Positions 33,834 through 44,165 of a DNA stretch of 64,000 nucleotides are shown piece after piece; the first letter of the stretch is position 1, and each line of letters begins with the position of its first letter. A program made the translations under genes and the position numbers. The stretch lies in NCBI GenBank assembly GCA_030770425.1, contig JASJFT010000068.1:69673-133672 (forward strand), in the 5' to 3' direction. Under the pieces are notes generated by a model. That model was not told the DNA's origin. It saw nothing but the letters and a program-made list of their open reading frames with translations, and made no database searches. Source of the DNA: Darksidea phi. Its lineage: Eukaryota > Ascomycota > Dothideomycetes > Pleosporales > Lentitheciaceae.

Positions 33834-35588
33834 ATGGAGATCAGCCATACTTTAATCGAGGCTATCTGGCGGCCCCACTTTTTATTCAAGTATCCCGCCC
33901 TCCAACCCCAGCTTGTCACGTCTGCAAACCCGGTCAAAGTTGTGTCCTGGGATGCATCGTCTCTCAATCCCAAAAACCGAGTTAACAGCTTGGACGAGAC
34001 GGCGACATGGCGTATAGACGGCGCTACAGTCTGTGGAACGCACTTTTACGTTGTCCCCACGTGCCTACTTCCGAAACTGGTCCCTCTTCGACTTGATCTT
34101 TACGTACCCGACCAGAATTCACATCCGATACACCTACGTGATGTCTTTGATTCGAGTCTGTCGGCGCCACTGAGGGATCTGGAGATTATCCCTAAGCTAG
34201 GCATCTCAAGGCACCTCTGTCGCGCTTTGGATGACTATTGCCGCCGATGTCCAACATTTCTCGAAGAATATTCTCGGTTACCGTTTGCAACGCGACTAGT
34301 ATTTGAGCGGATCACGATCGATTTAGAAGAGATGAATCTAGTGGTCGTGCCATGGCATGAAGTGGAACAACAAGCGAAATCCGTCGTAGCTTTACAAACA
34401 CTCTGGGGCAAGAACGTTCCGCCCGAGGCATGGCCAGAGACTATTACTCTCGAACAACTGCGGTTCATCAAGCAACTACACGATTCCGTCAGCGTCGTGT
34501 GTCTCTCATCATCGCCCCACAAGATGTTCGCCTTCAAGACCACAGTCGAAAACTTGGAGTTTGTCTATCACGAACTTAAATTCCTTTTGACTACCCCGCC
34601 ACACTCAAACATCATGCCACGTCCTTCATATATCGTCACCAAACGCTGTCTATTTGGCGGAAAACATGGCGTCCTTGGGTTCCTTCTTCCATATTACCCT
34701 CTTGGGTCCATTCGCGACCTGCTTCCAGCCAGGTCTCGTGAGAACACACTATGCCTGGAAACCAAACTCAGCTGGTGTGTGCAAACTACCTCTGCGTTGC
34801 TGCATATACAAGAAAAGGGAAGCACGTTCTATTCCGATCTTCGACCCGACAATGTCCTACTCGCCACCACCAATGATGCGCTAGGTCGGATTTCAGAACG
34901 TGTGGTCCTGTGCGATTTTGAACAGCGTGGTAACTGGCATGAATGGTGCTCTCCCGAAGTTCTGTATCGGCAGTACATTGAGAATATCCGATCCATAGTA
35001 GCCTCTCGGAATATCACTCTGCCACCTCGATGGCAGAAGCTTATTGAAGCATTTACAGCGAATGAAGCCCAACCAAAGAATATGATCGAGGAAAAAAACA
35101 AGGCTTGGTTTAGCTTGTCACGTGCTAGTCATGAGAAGGCGATGGTTTATTCACTAGGGTTGTTCATCTACTGTGTTTTCGAAGGAATCAGCAACGTGCA
35201 AGTCAATATTGCGAATGCGTACCGCTACGATCCTCATGTCGAGTTTCCCGTGTTTCGCTGCACACCGCCAGCAGTACAGGAGCTCATTCGACAGTGTACC
35301 ATAGATGCCCCAGAATGGCCAGAGAACTCCGAAGTGTTAACGCCACCGCGTGCGACAAGGATCATACGAATTCACGACAAACTCTACGGGGCCATGTACC
35401 AAAACTCGGGCAGCACACTCAATATAAATGAGGATGTATTACAGACGGGACTAACATGGTGGATGACAGAACTAGAAAGAGCGGAAAGCTTTCTTAAAAG
35501 TGAAGCCTGGGAAAGCCAGAACTTCGGCCGCGGAAGGCCGACTCTGCGCCTAGTGTTGGCCTCCCTCGAACACATCAACCTATGCTAG
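33834..35588 (+). CDS. Fungal protein-kinase-like protein
   Basis: A single exon encodes 584 residues. The N-terminal 220 residues form a region without known motifs. The kinase-like fold follows: Lys235 in MFAFKTT (beta-3), Glu247 in YHELKFLL (helix C), a hinge around FLLPYYPLGSIRDLL, a catalytic loop YSDLRPDN (Asp335, Asn340; the HRD His is Tyr) and DFE instead of DFG at 361-363. The C-lobe contains HEWCSPEVLY. All catalytic carboxylates and the lysine are present, so activity is possible, but loss of the DFG glycine is odd. I know similar sequences as an uncharacterised family in Pleosporales. The start is the first ATG after a family A repeat, so the promoter must lie within or beyond that repeat. 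Codon use is normal; no introns. Confidence 0.8.
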   Translation: MEISHTLIEAIWRPHFLFKYPALQPQLVTSANPVKVVSWDASSLNPKNRVNSLDETATWRIDGATVCGTHFYVVPTCLLPKLVPLRLDLYVPDQNSHPIHLRDVFDSSLSAPLRDLEIIPKLGISRHLCRALDDYCRRCPTFLEEYSRLPFATRLVFERITIDLEEMNLVVVPWHEVEQQAKSVVALQTLWGKNVPPEAWPETITLEQLRFIKQLHDSVSVVCLSSSPHKMFAFKTTVENLEFVYHELKFLLTTPPHSNIMPRPSYIVTKRCLFGGKHGVLGFLLPYYPLGSIRDLLPARSRENTLCLETKLSWCVQTTSALLHIQEKGSTFYSDLRPDNVLLATTNDALGRISERVVLCDFEQRGNWHEWCSPEVLYRQYIENIRSIVASRNITLPPRWQKLIEAFTANEAQPKNMIEEKNKAWFSLSRASHEKAMVYSLGLFIYCVFEGISNVQVNIANAYRYDPHVEFPVFRCTPPAVQELIRQCTIDAPEWPENSEVLTPPRATRIIRIHDKLYGAMYQNSGSTLNINEDVLQTGLTWWMTELERAESFLKSEAWESQNFGRGRPTLRLVLASLEHINLC

Positions 35589-36208
35589 AATTCTATCCGT
35601 TTACTCATTACCCCGTAGCTGCGGCCCTACCAAGGCAATGAGGGAGAAAAGGCTAGGCATCGCAGTGCCGTAAACTGAGACGACCAGAAGGCCAAGGGGC
35701 AGTATGCTAGTTCATTTCTCGAACTGGCGTTCTACTGGGTTCACTGGTGTGGTAGCTGACTGAATATTGTTGTGCGCATTGACACGGCTCTGGTCAGGCG
35801 AGGAAAGCATCGTCAAAATGTGAAAAGAGAGAGTATGCGGTTTAGCCCAGAACCAATCCTATAGGTCCAGAGTAAAAAACTTCTTCATCAGCGGAGCGTT
35901 GCACTCCATCCTCCATCCTCCATCCTCCATCCTTCATCCTCCACAGCCTTATTAATTGCTCTACCCATCCACGCAGCTAGCTCTTCAACCTGCAACACCA
36001 CTCACCCCCAACTCGCGACCCACACGTGCCCGCGGGCTGTCTCAAAAGCCATTTCGAAACTCGCCCGCCGCTATACATTGATCCGTAGTCCCGCTATCTA
36101 CGCTCCATCTCCGCATTTAGGTCGACCCCGAGGGCAGCAACGTACTTAATGCCTGTCCCATCAACTGACAATGAACTTTATCTTCACTCCTCTGCCGCCA
36201 CCTTCGAA
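35589..36208. other. Intergenic with a heptanucleotide microsatellite
   Basis: About six copies of CTCCATC occur at 35904-35945. Otherwise nothing is recognised between the kinase-like gene and the F-box relic. Confidence 0.5.
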
Positions 36209-36340
36209 ATGTGTTGGAAATCGCTAGCCGCAGAGCTCAGAGGCATGATCCTCGAAGGGCTGATACATGGGGGCAACACAGCACACTGTGCCTCAGTGTG
36301 TCGAGAGTGAGAGTTGATAGTGAAGACGAAGTCTTCCCGC
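36209..36340 (+). pseudogene. F-box-like N-terminal fragment
   Basis: The frame reads MCWKSLAAELRGMILEGLI, then a short loop, then CASVCRE-stop-ELIVKTK. This matches the start of a fungal F-box family in which the box (W-x-SLPxEIRxMIL) is followed by ASVCREW. The tryptophan has become TGA. Downstream frames to 36700 contain no continuous homology that I can defend. F-box proteins recruit substrates to SCF ubiquitin ligases; this fragment is non-functional. Confidence 0.5.
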
Positions 36341-37356
36341 TACTGTACTTAAGTACGGCATATAAAAGCTGCCGTGTGCGCTGCTCTTCTGCTTATCTAT
36401 CGTATTAACTTCTGAATCATATCGAGAGACTTAATCCCTCTACCACAATAGCGGCATCTGGCTTTACAGCACGCGTTCTATGCTTAGCGGGAAAATAACT
36501 AAGCGGTTTTGAAGATATCTCTAAACATACCAAAGCAGAAGTTGGTACCGCAGACTTCTTCTCTATAGACAAGTTCGTCGCAACACACACTATAACGAAA
36601 GGAGCGACAAGACGGCGATCTACTACGAAACCTTGGACCTAGCATCTTTTAGATCCGGCGAACCAATGTCCGGCGCCTATAGAGCATGGTACTTAATTTA
36701 GGGAGCGGGTCCTTTACATCTAATTGGCCCACCTGGGGCGTTGCTGCTTTGTAAGTGTCTTGGTGTTAATTCACCATTTATAACCTCTTCGAAAACAAAA
36801 TTCGCCGTTTTCAGCCTCTTAGGATTCGGCGGAGCGGGTAGCAAATTCTGTATTCAGGGTCCTATGGTCGTATGTGGTAGAAAGTATTACTTTTCTAATT
36901 CATATACACATATTATTATAGGCCGTATCATCTACGTACACCAGAACTAGCATAAGCTTACTCCCAATCCTTTAACTTTCTCTAGTTTATTTAGTCTTAT
37001 TAGCTTTTCCTAATAATTTGACGACGACCTAGCCCATTCGTCAACCAGTCAAGAACTTGAACATACACAGACGGTTCAAGGCATCCACTCCGACTTTGCA
37101 TGGGTCACGGGCTCACTGGCAAGCGCAGCTATGGGATTTTCCAGAATTAGGCAGCTTAGAATTCGCGATATCGCTGCGTAGATGGTGCGACGGTGGTAGT
37201 GGTGCGACGTCATGTGATTGCCTCGCAATCTATCAGCATGAACACATGGTCAGCTGTGAGAGGCCGCCATCGGGCCAAATGATTTCTCGGCTTTAATTCA
37301 GGAAAATAGATATATCTTAGTCCATAGTGGCTGTTTCAGACACTGCAAATATCCCG
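36341..37356. other. AT-rich, gene-poor intergenic region
   Basis: AT content rises between about 36420 and 37050, with many TA steps, as in repeat-induced-mutation debris. No element can be identified. The right end must hold the promoter of the membrane-protein gene. Confidence 0.4.
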
Positions 37357-39147
37357 ATGAAAGCCTACAAACCACAATGCTCCATCCCCGCCCACATCGA
37401 CGGATATCTCTCCTCGCCCGACATCCGCGGCACCCTCGACATCGTCTGGACGTGTGTGGCAACCCTCCTGCTGTGCACATGGACGGTGCTGCACTTGAAC
37501 ATACCCATTGAGGCCGCCTCCAACGGTTCCACGCAGAGCATCTACCGCGGGATGTATCTGACCGCCCGGAAGTTGTGGTGGATGTTTATCACCCTCATGG
37601 GCCCCGAGATCATCCTAGGCAAAGCGCTGGTAGACCTTCTCTCCACACGGCAGACTAGCGCGGAGATGCTCCAGTACGCGCGCGAGGACGGCGTGCCGTG
37701 GACGGTCACGCACACCTATCTGGCGAACATGGGCGGCTTCGCGATCAAATTTGGGGACGAGGAGGCTCCAGTGGAGATAAGGAGACACTTGAGCCGCCAT
37801 GAGGCTTGCTTATCAAGCGACAAAGGAACGGAGCCTATGGTATCATCAACCGAGGAGTCTATTGTATCGCTAAAGGAAATGCCCATCATCTCGTTGGAAG
37901 ATGGAATCACTCCCGATGGTAGGGAAACAATTGAAGCAGTCGAGTTCTCAATCGCTCCCTGTCCTGATCTTTCTTGTCTTCAGCCTAAGCCGAAAAGATC
38001 AAGTGACAGGAAGGCATCCGGGATCATAACAACAAAGGAAGGAGAAATGCAGACCACCAAGGAAACTGGGGAAGAAGAAGAAGACGACGACGAAGAAGCT
38101 AGGTTGCTGTATGAGTTTTACCACGTCCGGATGGCAAAATCGCGGTTCAAGTACGGCCTCAATATCTGGAAAGGCTGGCCGATGGGCCATCCACGGTGGC
38201 AACTCCACGCGCGGAACTCACAGCTGGCGGAGGAGGCTGCCTTCGTCTCCAGGCTCGCGGACGTCAGCCTCCAAAAGTGGACCAGCTACTGGTGCAACAT
38301 CATGGCGCTGCGGGGAAACGTGTGGATCCTCGACGCGCGGCAGCTGCTCACGGCGCGAAGGAAGGGAATCGTCGGGTCACTGCCTAGTGTGACCGAGGAC
38401 GAGATCAACGATCGCAGCAAGGGCGACGCCTTCGTCAAAGCCATGGCCGCCCTCAACGTGCTGTGGCTTATCGCCCAGTTGGTCGTTCGCGCCGCCAAAA
38501 GCCTCCCTGTCACGCAGCTCGAGATCGTTACTCTCTCTTTCGCTTTGTGCACCCTCGCCACGTACATTGTGCTGTTGGAAAAGCCCAAGGATGTATGCAC
38601 ACGAATCTACATGCCCGCCGCACGGCATCCTGGTGTTGTTGACTTCAAGGAGCTCGGATATCTCGGGCCCTCGACGTTCTGGTACGTGCGGGCGGAGACG
38701 TGGATGCCCGACAACAGCGTGCACTACCTAGACGTCGGAAACATCGGGTGGCTGCGTCTCCTGTCGGGTTACTCTTCACTGCATGTTTGCATGATAGCTG
38801 TTCTCCTCACGTCTTTACCGTTCGGGGTAGTTCATCTAATAGCCTGGAATTTTGAGTTTCCAACACAAGGGGAACGGCTGGGCTGGCATATCACTTGCGT
38901 GCTGACTATCGTAGTGCCGTTCTTTATCGTGACAACAATGATATACGCTGCAGACGTCTGGCGAAAGTTACTTAGGTCCAGCTTGAGCCGTGCCAAGATC
39001 ACGGTTGCCTATCAGCTTGGGATATTGCTGACCATTCAAGGGATTGGGAGGGGCTTTGTCCTCGTGGAGGCATTGCGATCGTTGACATCACAGCCAGCTG
39101 GCGCATTCACAGCCACGGATATGGGGGACGTTCCACATCTAGGTTGA
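37357..39147 (+). CDS. Polytopic membrane protein, fungal family of unknown function (copy 2)
   Basis: One exon from the first ATG (37357) gives 596 residues; the frame is open upstream, but only a GTG lies there. It is a paralogue of the 6461-7854 gene: RGTLDIVWTCVATLLLCTWT, LHLNIPIE, GPEIILGKAL, ANMGGFAIKFG, LWLIAQLVVRAAKSLPVTQ, LEIVTLSFALCTLATY, IAWNFEFPTQ and PAGAF. It differs by a roughly 190-residue insertion in the middle containing an acidic run (EEEEDDDEEA) and by lacking an evident signal peptide and the intron. Roughly six to seven membrane helices are visible. Function unknown. Confidence 0.85.
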   Translation: MKAYKPQCSIPAHIDGYLSSPDIRGTLDIVWTCVATLLLCTWTVLHLNIPIEAASNGSTQSIYRGMYLTARKLWWMFITLMGPEIILGKALVDLLSTRQTSAEMLQYAREDGVPWTVTHTYLANMGGFAIKFGDEEAPVEIRRHLSRHEACLSSDKGTEPMVSSTEESIVSLKEMPIISLEDGITPDGRETIEAVEFSIAPCPDLSCLQPKPKRSSDRKASGIITTKEGEMQTTKETGEEEEDDDEEARLLYEFYHVRMAKSRFKYGLNIWKGWPMGHPRWQLHARNSQLAEEAAFVSRLADVSLQKWTSYWCNIMALRGNVWILDARQLLTARRKGIVGSLPSVTEDEINDRSKGDAFVKAMAALNVLWLIAQLVVRAAKSLPVTQLEIVTLSFALCTLATYIVLLEKPKDVCTRIYMPAARHPGVVDFKELGYLGPSTFWYVRAETWMPDNSVHYLDVGNIGWLRLLSGYSSLHVCMIAVLLTSLPFGVVHLIAWNFEFPTQGERLGWHITCVLTIVVPFFIVTTMIYAADVWRKLLRSSLSRAKITVAYQLGILLTIQGIGRGFVLVEALRSLTSQPAGAFTATDMGDVPHLG

Positions 39148-39788
39148 TCTGTCGTGCTCCCCCAACCATTCCCGTAATTTCAGTGCCGGTCTTCAGGTGT
39201 ATACAGTTTATCATTAGAGTACCATCTCCGATGCCGCTTATATGAACCACAGAAGTTGTGCTTTGGTTGAGTGGCAACGGATAAGTCATCCTGCTCATTG
39301 GATGGATCTGCAACATGTCTTACAGGCGTAGTATGACGACAGCTGTTGAGCCTTCAGATGCAGTGAGACAATCCTATATTGTATATACGAGTCCGACGAA
39401 ATAGTCAAAGTCTTAACCTGCGTACCTTCGAGGGGCGGGAGAGCTGCGTATAGCTCTCTTCTACGTATTGTATATCTTAATAGGCTTCGATAGGTAGCAC
39501 TACCTAGAGGTTATTTGATTTCGGAGATGACTGTACATTTCTGCGAGTATCAAAACCCCCTCAACAGCATAGTCGCGCAATGCAGCTATTCCTTAAGGAA
39601 AAATAATAATATAGGAGGACATAGTCCTCTCTGAAATCTAGAACTGGCTCTCTATATTCTGCTCTCCCATCTAATGCACAATGATGTTAGCCCTCTATTC
39701 TCTTCAACATCCATACATTCTCAGAGCCATGCACGTGGAGGCTGTGTTAGACATCCTAAATCCCAAATGCCGATGCATTGCCCCGCGG
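39148..39788. other. Convergent intergenic region, nothing recognised
   Basis: Both flanking genes end here. No terminator, repeat or RNA gene is recognised. Confidence 0.4.
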
Positions 39789-41307
39789 TCAAATCAACTT
39801 CATCTTTCTCGCCACGGTCAAGCTCACCACTATGATCAAGATAATTGCACCGAGGATACCAAACCACCAACTCGACCCATCACCATCCCCTCCCGGAACC
39901 CAGACATTCATCCCAAACAAACCGCAGATGACATTCAACGGTATAAGGATAGCCGCTATGACCGTGATCTTAATGATGAACTTCATAGTCTGATTGCTAG
40001 TGCGGATCCTGTCCACCGAGAGCCGTGTGAGGTAGTCCGAGTGCGAGCGGGACAAAATGTCCTCATAGTGATCAAGCTTGGACTTCATCGTCACTAGGTG
40101 ATCTTGCACATCTCCGAGAAAGAGGCTAATTTCATCGCAGTGTCTGGCCAAGCTCTTGATAACGACCTCTTTACCACGCAAAAGGTGTATTGTACCCATA
40201 GTCTTCTTGCGGCATACGTGTACTTGCAATAGGACTGAGCCAAGTTCATGTACGCGAGTGACAAAGACACTGTCCTCCATCGCGTTGGTTTCCAGTTCAA
40301 TCTCGTTGATCAAAGGACTGAAGCCATCAACGATATCGTCGCTGGGGCTTGTTAGAATATCCAACGGCAACATATCGCAGGAAGAGAAGCTCTTACATCA
40401 AAGCGTAGCAAATCCAATCACTGCTTAAGGCCATGTAATTCCTTAGCATGCGAATTCGGTTTTGGACATTCGCCGCATGCGGACTCGGGCGAAAGGTAAT
40501 ACTGAGAGTCCCTTCACGAAATACAAGGATATACACGTTCAATGGTTCTACATGATACTTCTCAGCCTTGCCCATCTTGTTAAATGAACGGAAGCAGACA
40601 AAGTAGTAGTGGTTGAATGCCTCTACCTTCTCGTGTATCTCTCCGGTTTTGATGTCTTCGGACGTCAGTGGGTGGATCGAAAATGTCTTTGCAAGCGCGT
40701 TGATTTCTTCCTCGGTTGGATCTAGAACGTCTAGCCACCAGATGCCTTTGGTAGGTCCCGTCTCGAAAAGGCTGTGAAAGGACTCTCCTGGTGGCACCAA
40801 GTCTCCGATGTCAGCAGCATGAACCGTTGAGCCACATTTCGACGAGAAGAAGCTGAAGCGCCTAGGCGCCCTTTGAGTAATGATACGGCCAGATGCAGCA
40901 AGAGGATTGGCACTCATCTCAACCATGGGCCCGTTTTGAAGAGCGTCGGCATTGGTAGTGAGCCTATGCAAGCCCTTGGATTGGTCGGCGGAGCTCATGC
41001 TTAGCTGCGGCGACATGCGCTCGGCGACGAATTCCTCTATGGCGTTAAACTTGAAGTGTTTATCGTGACCATTTCTAGGCAACTGGAAGCGAACATCGGC
41101 CTCGTAGAAGATGTTGTTTTCAGAGTTATCCTGATTGCAGGCCCCCATCTCATGAGAACTTGGCCGTCGCCTTTGCGTTCCGTCAGATGCCCTACGATAG
41201 AGAGATATATCAAGTTCTGTATCCATCAGGCCTTGGTGCGCAATGCCACAACGATTTGTTGCTGAAGTGCTGAACTGTGTCTTGAACTCCAACTCTGGAA
41301 TGGCCAT
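39789..41307 (-). CDS. CorA-family Mg2+ transporter (ALR/MNR type)
   Basis: Exons 40397-41307 and 39789-40341 give 487 residues; the intron 40342-40396 (55 bp) has GTAAGA, a TTCTAAC branch and CAG. The long cytosolic N-terminal half contains the CorA funnel domain (DVLDPTEEEINALAKTF, IHPLTSEDI, NHYYFVCFRSF). The coiled-coil stalk follows (DVQDHLVTMKSKLDHYEDIL), then two C-terminal helices. The first ends in the pore signature GMN (447-449, GLFGMNVWVPG); the second is FGILGAIILIIVVSL, with a basic tail. Fungal members reside in plasma or vacuolar membranes and move Mg2+. The protein is shorter than yeast Alr1 or Mnr2, mainly at the N-terminus, so an upstream exon is conceivable. Confidence 0.9.
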
Positions 41308-42359
41308 TGGACATCGCCTGAGGTAAGAGACAAAGTTGATGCGTGTCTTGGTGGTTCACGAATGTCCTATATAATCAGTCAGCGAGAGAATGTGACAATA
41401 CCATCTATTAAACATACTCTCGAAGCTCCAGGGTACTGCACCTCGCGGAGAGTATATGGATGTTCACAATAATGCCCATCGAATTGGATGCCTTGAGTTG
41501 CGATATTTTTCGCTGTTAGGGTGCTGTTCGAGAAGTTTGTGGTAAAGAACTGTTCAGTATAAAGGCAGCAAAATAGAATGTGCTCAATTAAAAGGAGAGA
41601 GTAGGCATCGTGGCGGAGCAAGCTGAGCCAAGAGATTTGAGACCTCGGCAAGGGTGGCTGTATCCAGAGCCCCTTTTCCTTAGTGGGGCCGAGCACACTG
41701 GACAATCATTGCACGAACGTTAGGCTAAGTGCAGCAAACATTTGCTGCGTCAAGATTATTCTATTTCAAAACTCTGTAACTTTCGTCTCGTAGATATCAG
41801 TTACACAGTGCATGGTACCGTTGGGTAGGAGAAGTCGAGGTATGTATCTCGTCGTCATCAAGCGCCATGTAAGCATGGTGGTACAGAATAACCAAAAGCC
41901 TTCAGCCTGCTTTCGTTCACTACTTCGCGCACACATATGAAAACTACCAATATCGCAGCCAATTATCGATATATTGTTTATACAGCTTGAGTCATACGGA
42001 CTCTAGCAATTAGCAAGTGCGCACTTGCTTCAATATGAAAGCCGCCAATGTTACGGCCCGAAGTCGTGCAAAATTGCGCGACGGCTTTGACCAAGCAGAC
42101 GACGTCTTCTGTGGATCGTTTCTAACGACAATCCTTCTTGTCACGAGTGATCGATGCTTGAGCGAGGTAGTTATTTAGCTCTCCAAACTCTGGGGGTGCT
42201 TGACCGTGTTTCAACTACCACAAGCCTCAGAAATATCACCTAGACCAGATCTCTTCTTCGCATATGGGGGTTTTATTTGGGGAATGGCGGTTGTCCCCAT
42301 ATGACCAAGAAGCTTTTGTTCTGAGTACTGTTCCGTCACAACAGGGTTGCAGCACGTAA
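41308..42359. other. Intergenic, nothing recognised
   Basis: It includes the promoter of the Mg2+ transporter. Open frames here show no domain. The last 150 bp could belong to the upstream part of the amidase relic, but I cannot support it. Confidence 0.4.
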
Positions 42360-43225
42360 GTGGTTCAAGCCCAACTTTGCATTGCCTTGCTGGGGTTTCC
42401 TAGGCGCGAGATGCTGCCGCCTCTGGAGCTTCAGGACCCGCGCCTTCTCAACCGTATTTCAAAAAAGAGAGAGCAATTCCCCCTTGTAGGACTGCGAGTT
42501 TCGGTGAAGGACGTGTTTCACCTGAGAGGAAAGCACACTGATGCCAGCAATCGCGCCTATGGTCGCCTATACCCTGCACGTTCCTTCACCTCCGCCGCAT
42601 TGCAGAAAGTCATCAACCTGGGAGCCATCGTAGTTGGCAAAGCCAAAACAGCGGAATCCGTCGGCAGCCAAGAAGTCATTGGAATTGGTGTGACTACTCT
42701 CATGCCTTCAACATTCGAGCAGAGGGTTATCTCGTATCCACTGGGAGGAGCACTGGCAGTGTCTCAGGTATCCCAGCCTATGATTGGCTCGATTTTCCAA
42801 TTGGCTCCGATGGTAAGGCTGATTCGAATTAGCTGTGCATTTCTCATGTTAATGTCTAAAGGCTGGTGGAAGCGTCCAAGACCCATCGGTCGTCCCCGGC
42901 ATCCATGGACTCAGGCCAAGACACGACGGCACTCCAACGAAAAGACGTGTTGATACATTGTCCGTAGTACTGAAACATTTGATCACTTAACTCCAATAGA
43001 CGGAATCTAAAGAACTAGCATTTTCCAAGTTCTACGATATATGGGCAGGAGTTCTGCTGGAATGCTCAGCTTCGGCTCAACCGGCTGTGTTCTCAGACTC
43101 CCACAGCGCAACAGGTACGTGGAACATGGATGTCCCGGTCGTTTTGGGCCCTTCTTGCTATCCAGCGAACCTTTTGTCCTCAGTGTTCGACAAGTTTCGC
43201 TCTATAATACGCGAGATAATGGGGA
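42360..43225 (+). pseudogene. Amidase-signature enzyme relic
   Basis: Frame 1 reads PLVGLRVSVKDVFHLRGKH (catalytic-lysine region of amidase-signature enzymes) followed by [19 protein letters not shown] and [16 protein letters not shown] frame shift near 42660 then gives [20 protein letters not shown] and [12 protein letters not shown], where the GGSSGG-type motif has decayed. Another shift leads to GGSVQDPSVVPGIHGLRP, the nucleophile-serine segment. The order matches the family, but at least two frame shifts and stops destroy it, and the region of the second serine is altered. It is a different subfamily from the intact amidase at 62658. The relic ends where a family B repeat begins. Confidence 0.75.
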
Positions 43226-43490
43226 GTAGACGCGCCACGGCACGCGCCACGCCCTCTCTGAGGCTCTGACCGTTGCCCGCGGCATGCGGCTCGCCCTCTT
43301 TCATGAGGCTCGGGCCGTTGCCCTCGCAGTCAAGCCGTGACGTGAGCTTCAGGCAATCACAGGCAATGACTGCAACCAACAACCTTCTTGCGTTTCAAGG
43401 TATTCGAGACGAAATGCCTTTTTGTGTCACCTTTTTGGGTTATTCCGCGAGTTTGACGACGCGATGTCTGCTACTCATTCGATAACGTAA
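43226..43490 (+). repeat. Dispersed repeat family B, copy 1
   Basis: It shares with 43985-44165 and with the reverse complement of 50734-50933 the blocks GGCACGCGCCACGCCCTCT, GAGGCTCGGGCCGTTGCCCT, AATGACTGCAACCAACAACC, TTCTTGCGTTTCAAGGTA, GCGAGTTTGACGACGCGATG and CTACTCATTCGAT. It is non-coding, about 250 bp and MITE-sized. Confidence 0.75.
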
Positions 43491-43599
43491 CGTTATTCAG
43501 CTCTCGGCTCATCGAGTAAAGAAAGAACTACCCCTAATTGGAGTGGGAAACCCTATTCGTATTCTATACCTCGCGTGTCGTGGGCTGCCGTAGTTCATG

Positions 43600-43910
43600 G
43601 GGGCAAGTGTATGCCGTACGATCAAGGCTATAGGGAGGAGGGATACATAGGTGAAGCTGGCCATGCTTTTCACCGATTGGGGGATGTCAGACGTGTCGGG
43701 CGCTCCTTGTATGTGAGGCGGCGGTTCGGTGTTTGGGTGTTGTAGCGGATTGGTACTGACTGTGGTACCTCTAGTAGTTAGCTAGCAAAACGCTTATAAA
43801 ACAAGGTATTTGATCCTCGCGCCTTCCATGCACGGGCCTTTTGCCACTCAACCGCGCAGGTGCCAACGTCCGGAAGCCCGCTTCGGTCAATCTTTGCGCA
43901 TTCTTTTATT
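43600..43910 (+). repeat. Dispersed repeat family A, copy 2 (with internal extra segment)
   Basis: It matches 33620-33831 (reverse complement) and 61925-62095 but carries about 100 bp of extra sequence near 43695-43800. It lies between two family B copies, so the locus is a cluster of small repeats. Confidence 0.75.
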
Positions 43911-43948
43911 GGTACTCCATGTGCTTGTGACGCGACGTCGTTACGCTC

Positions 43949-43994
43949 TCGAGCTTGATCGGTGTGGATGGTAAGAGTCTACGCCAATTGGCTG
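43949..43994 (+). repeat. 46-bp segment also present at 61349-61394
   Basis: Both places contain GGATGGTAAGAGTCTACGCC and then AATTGGCTG, with GATCGGTG just before. It is too short to name but repeated in both repeat blocks. Confidence 0.7.
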
Positions 43995-44165
43995 TTACTT
44001 CAGTCATGCCGTGACGTGAGCCTCAGTCAATGACTGCAACCAACAACCTTCTTGCGTTTCAAGGTAGTCGGGACGAAATACTATTGTATGTTACCTTTTT
44101 AGGTTTCCGCGAGTTTGACGACACGATGGCTGCTACTCATTCCATTGGCTGTTACTTCATGAACG
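43985..44165 (+). repeat. Dispersed repeat family B, copy 2 (partial)
   Basis: It contains the 3' half of family B: CAATGACTGCAACCAACAAC, CTTGCGTTTCAAGGTAGTCG, CGAGTTTGACGACACGATGG and CTGCTACTCATTCC. The GC-rich left half is missing. Confidence 0.7.
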
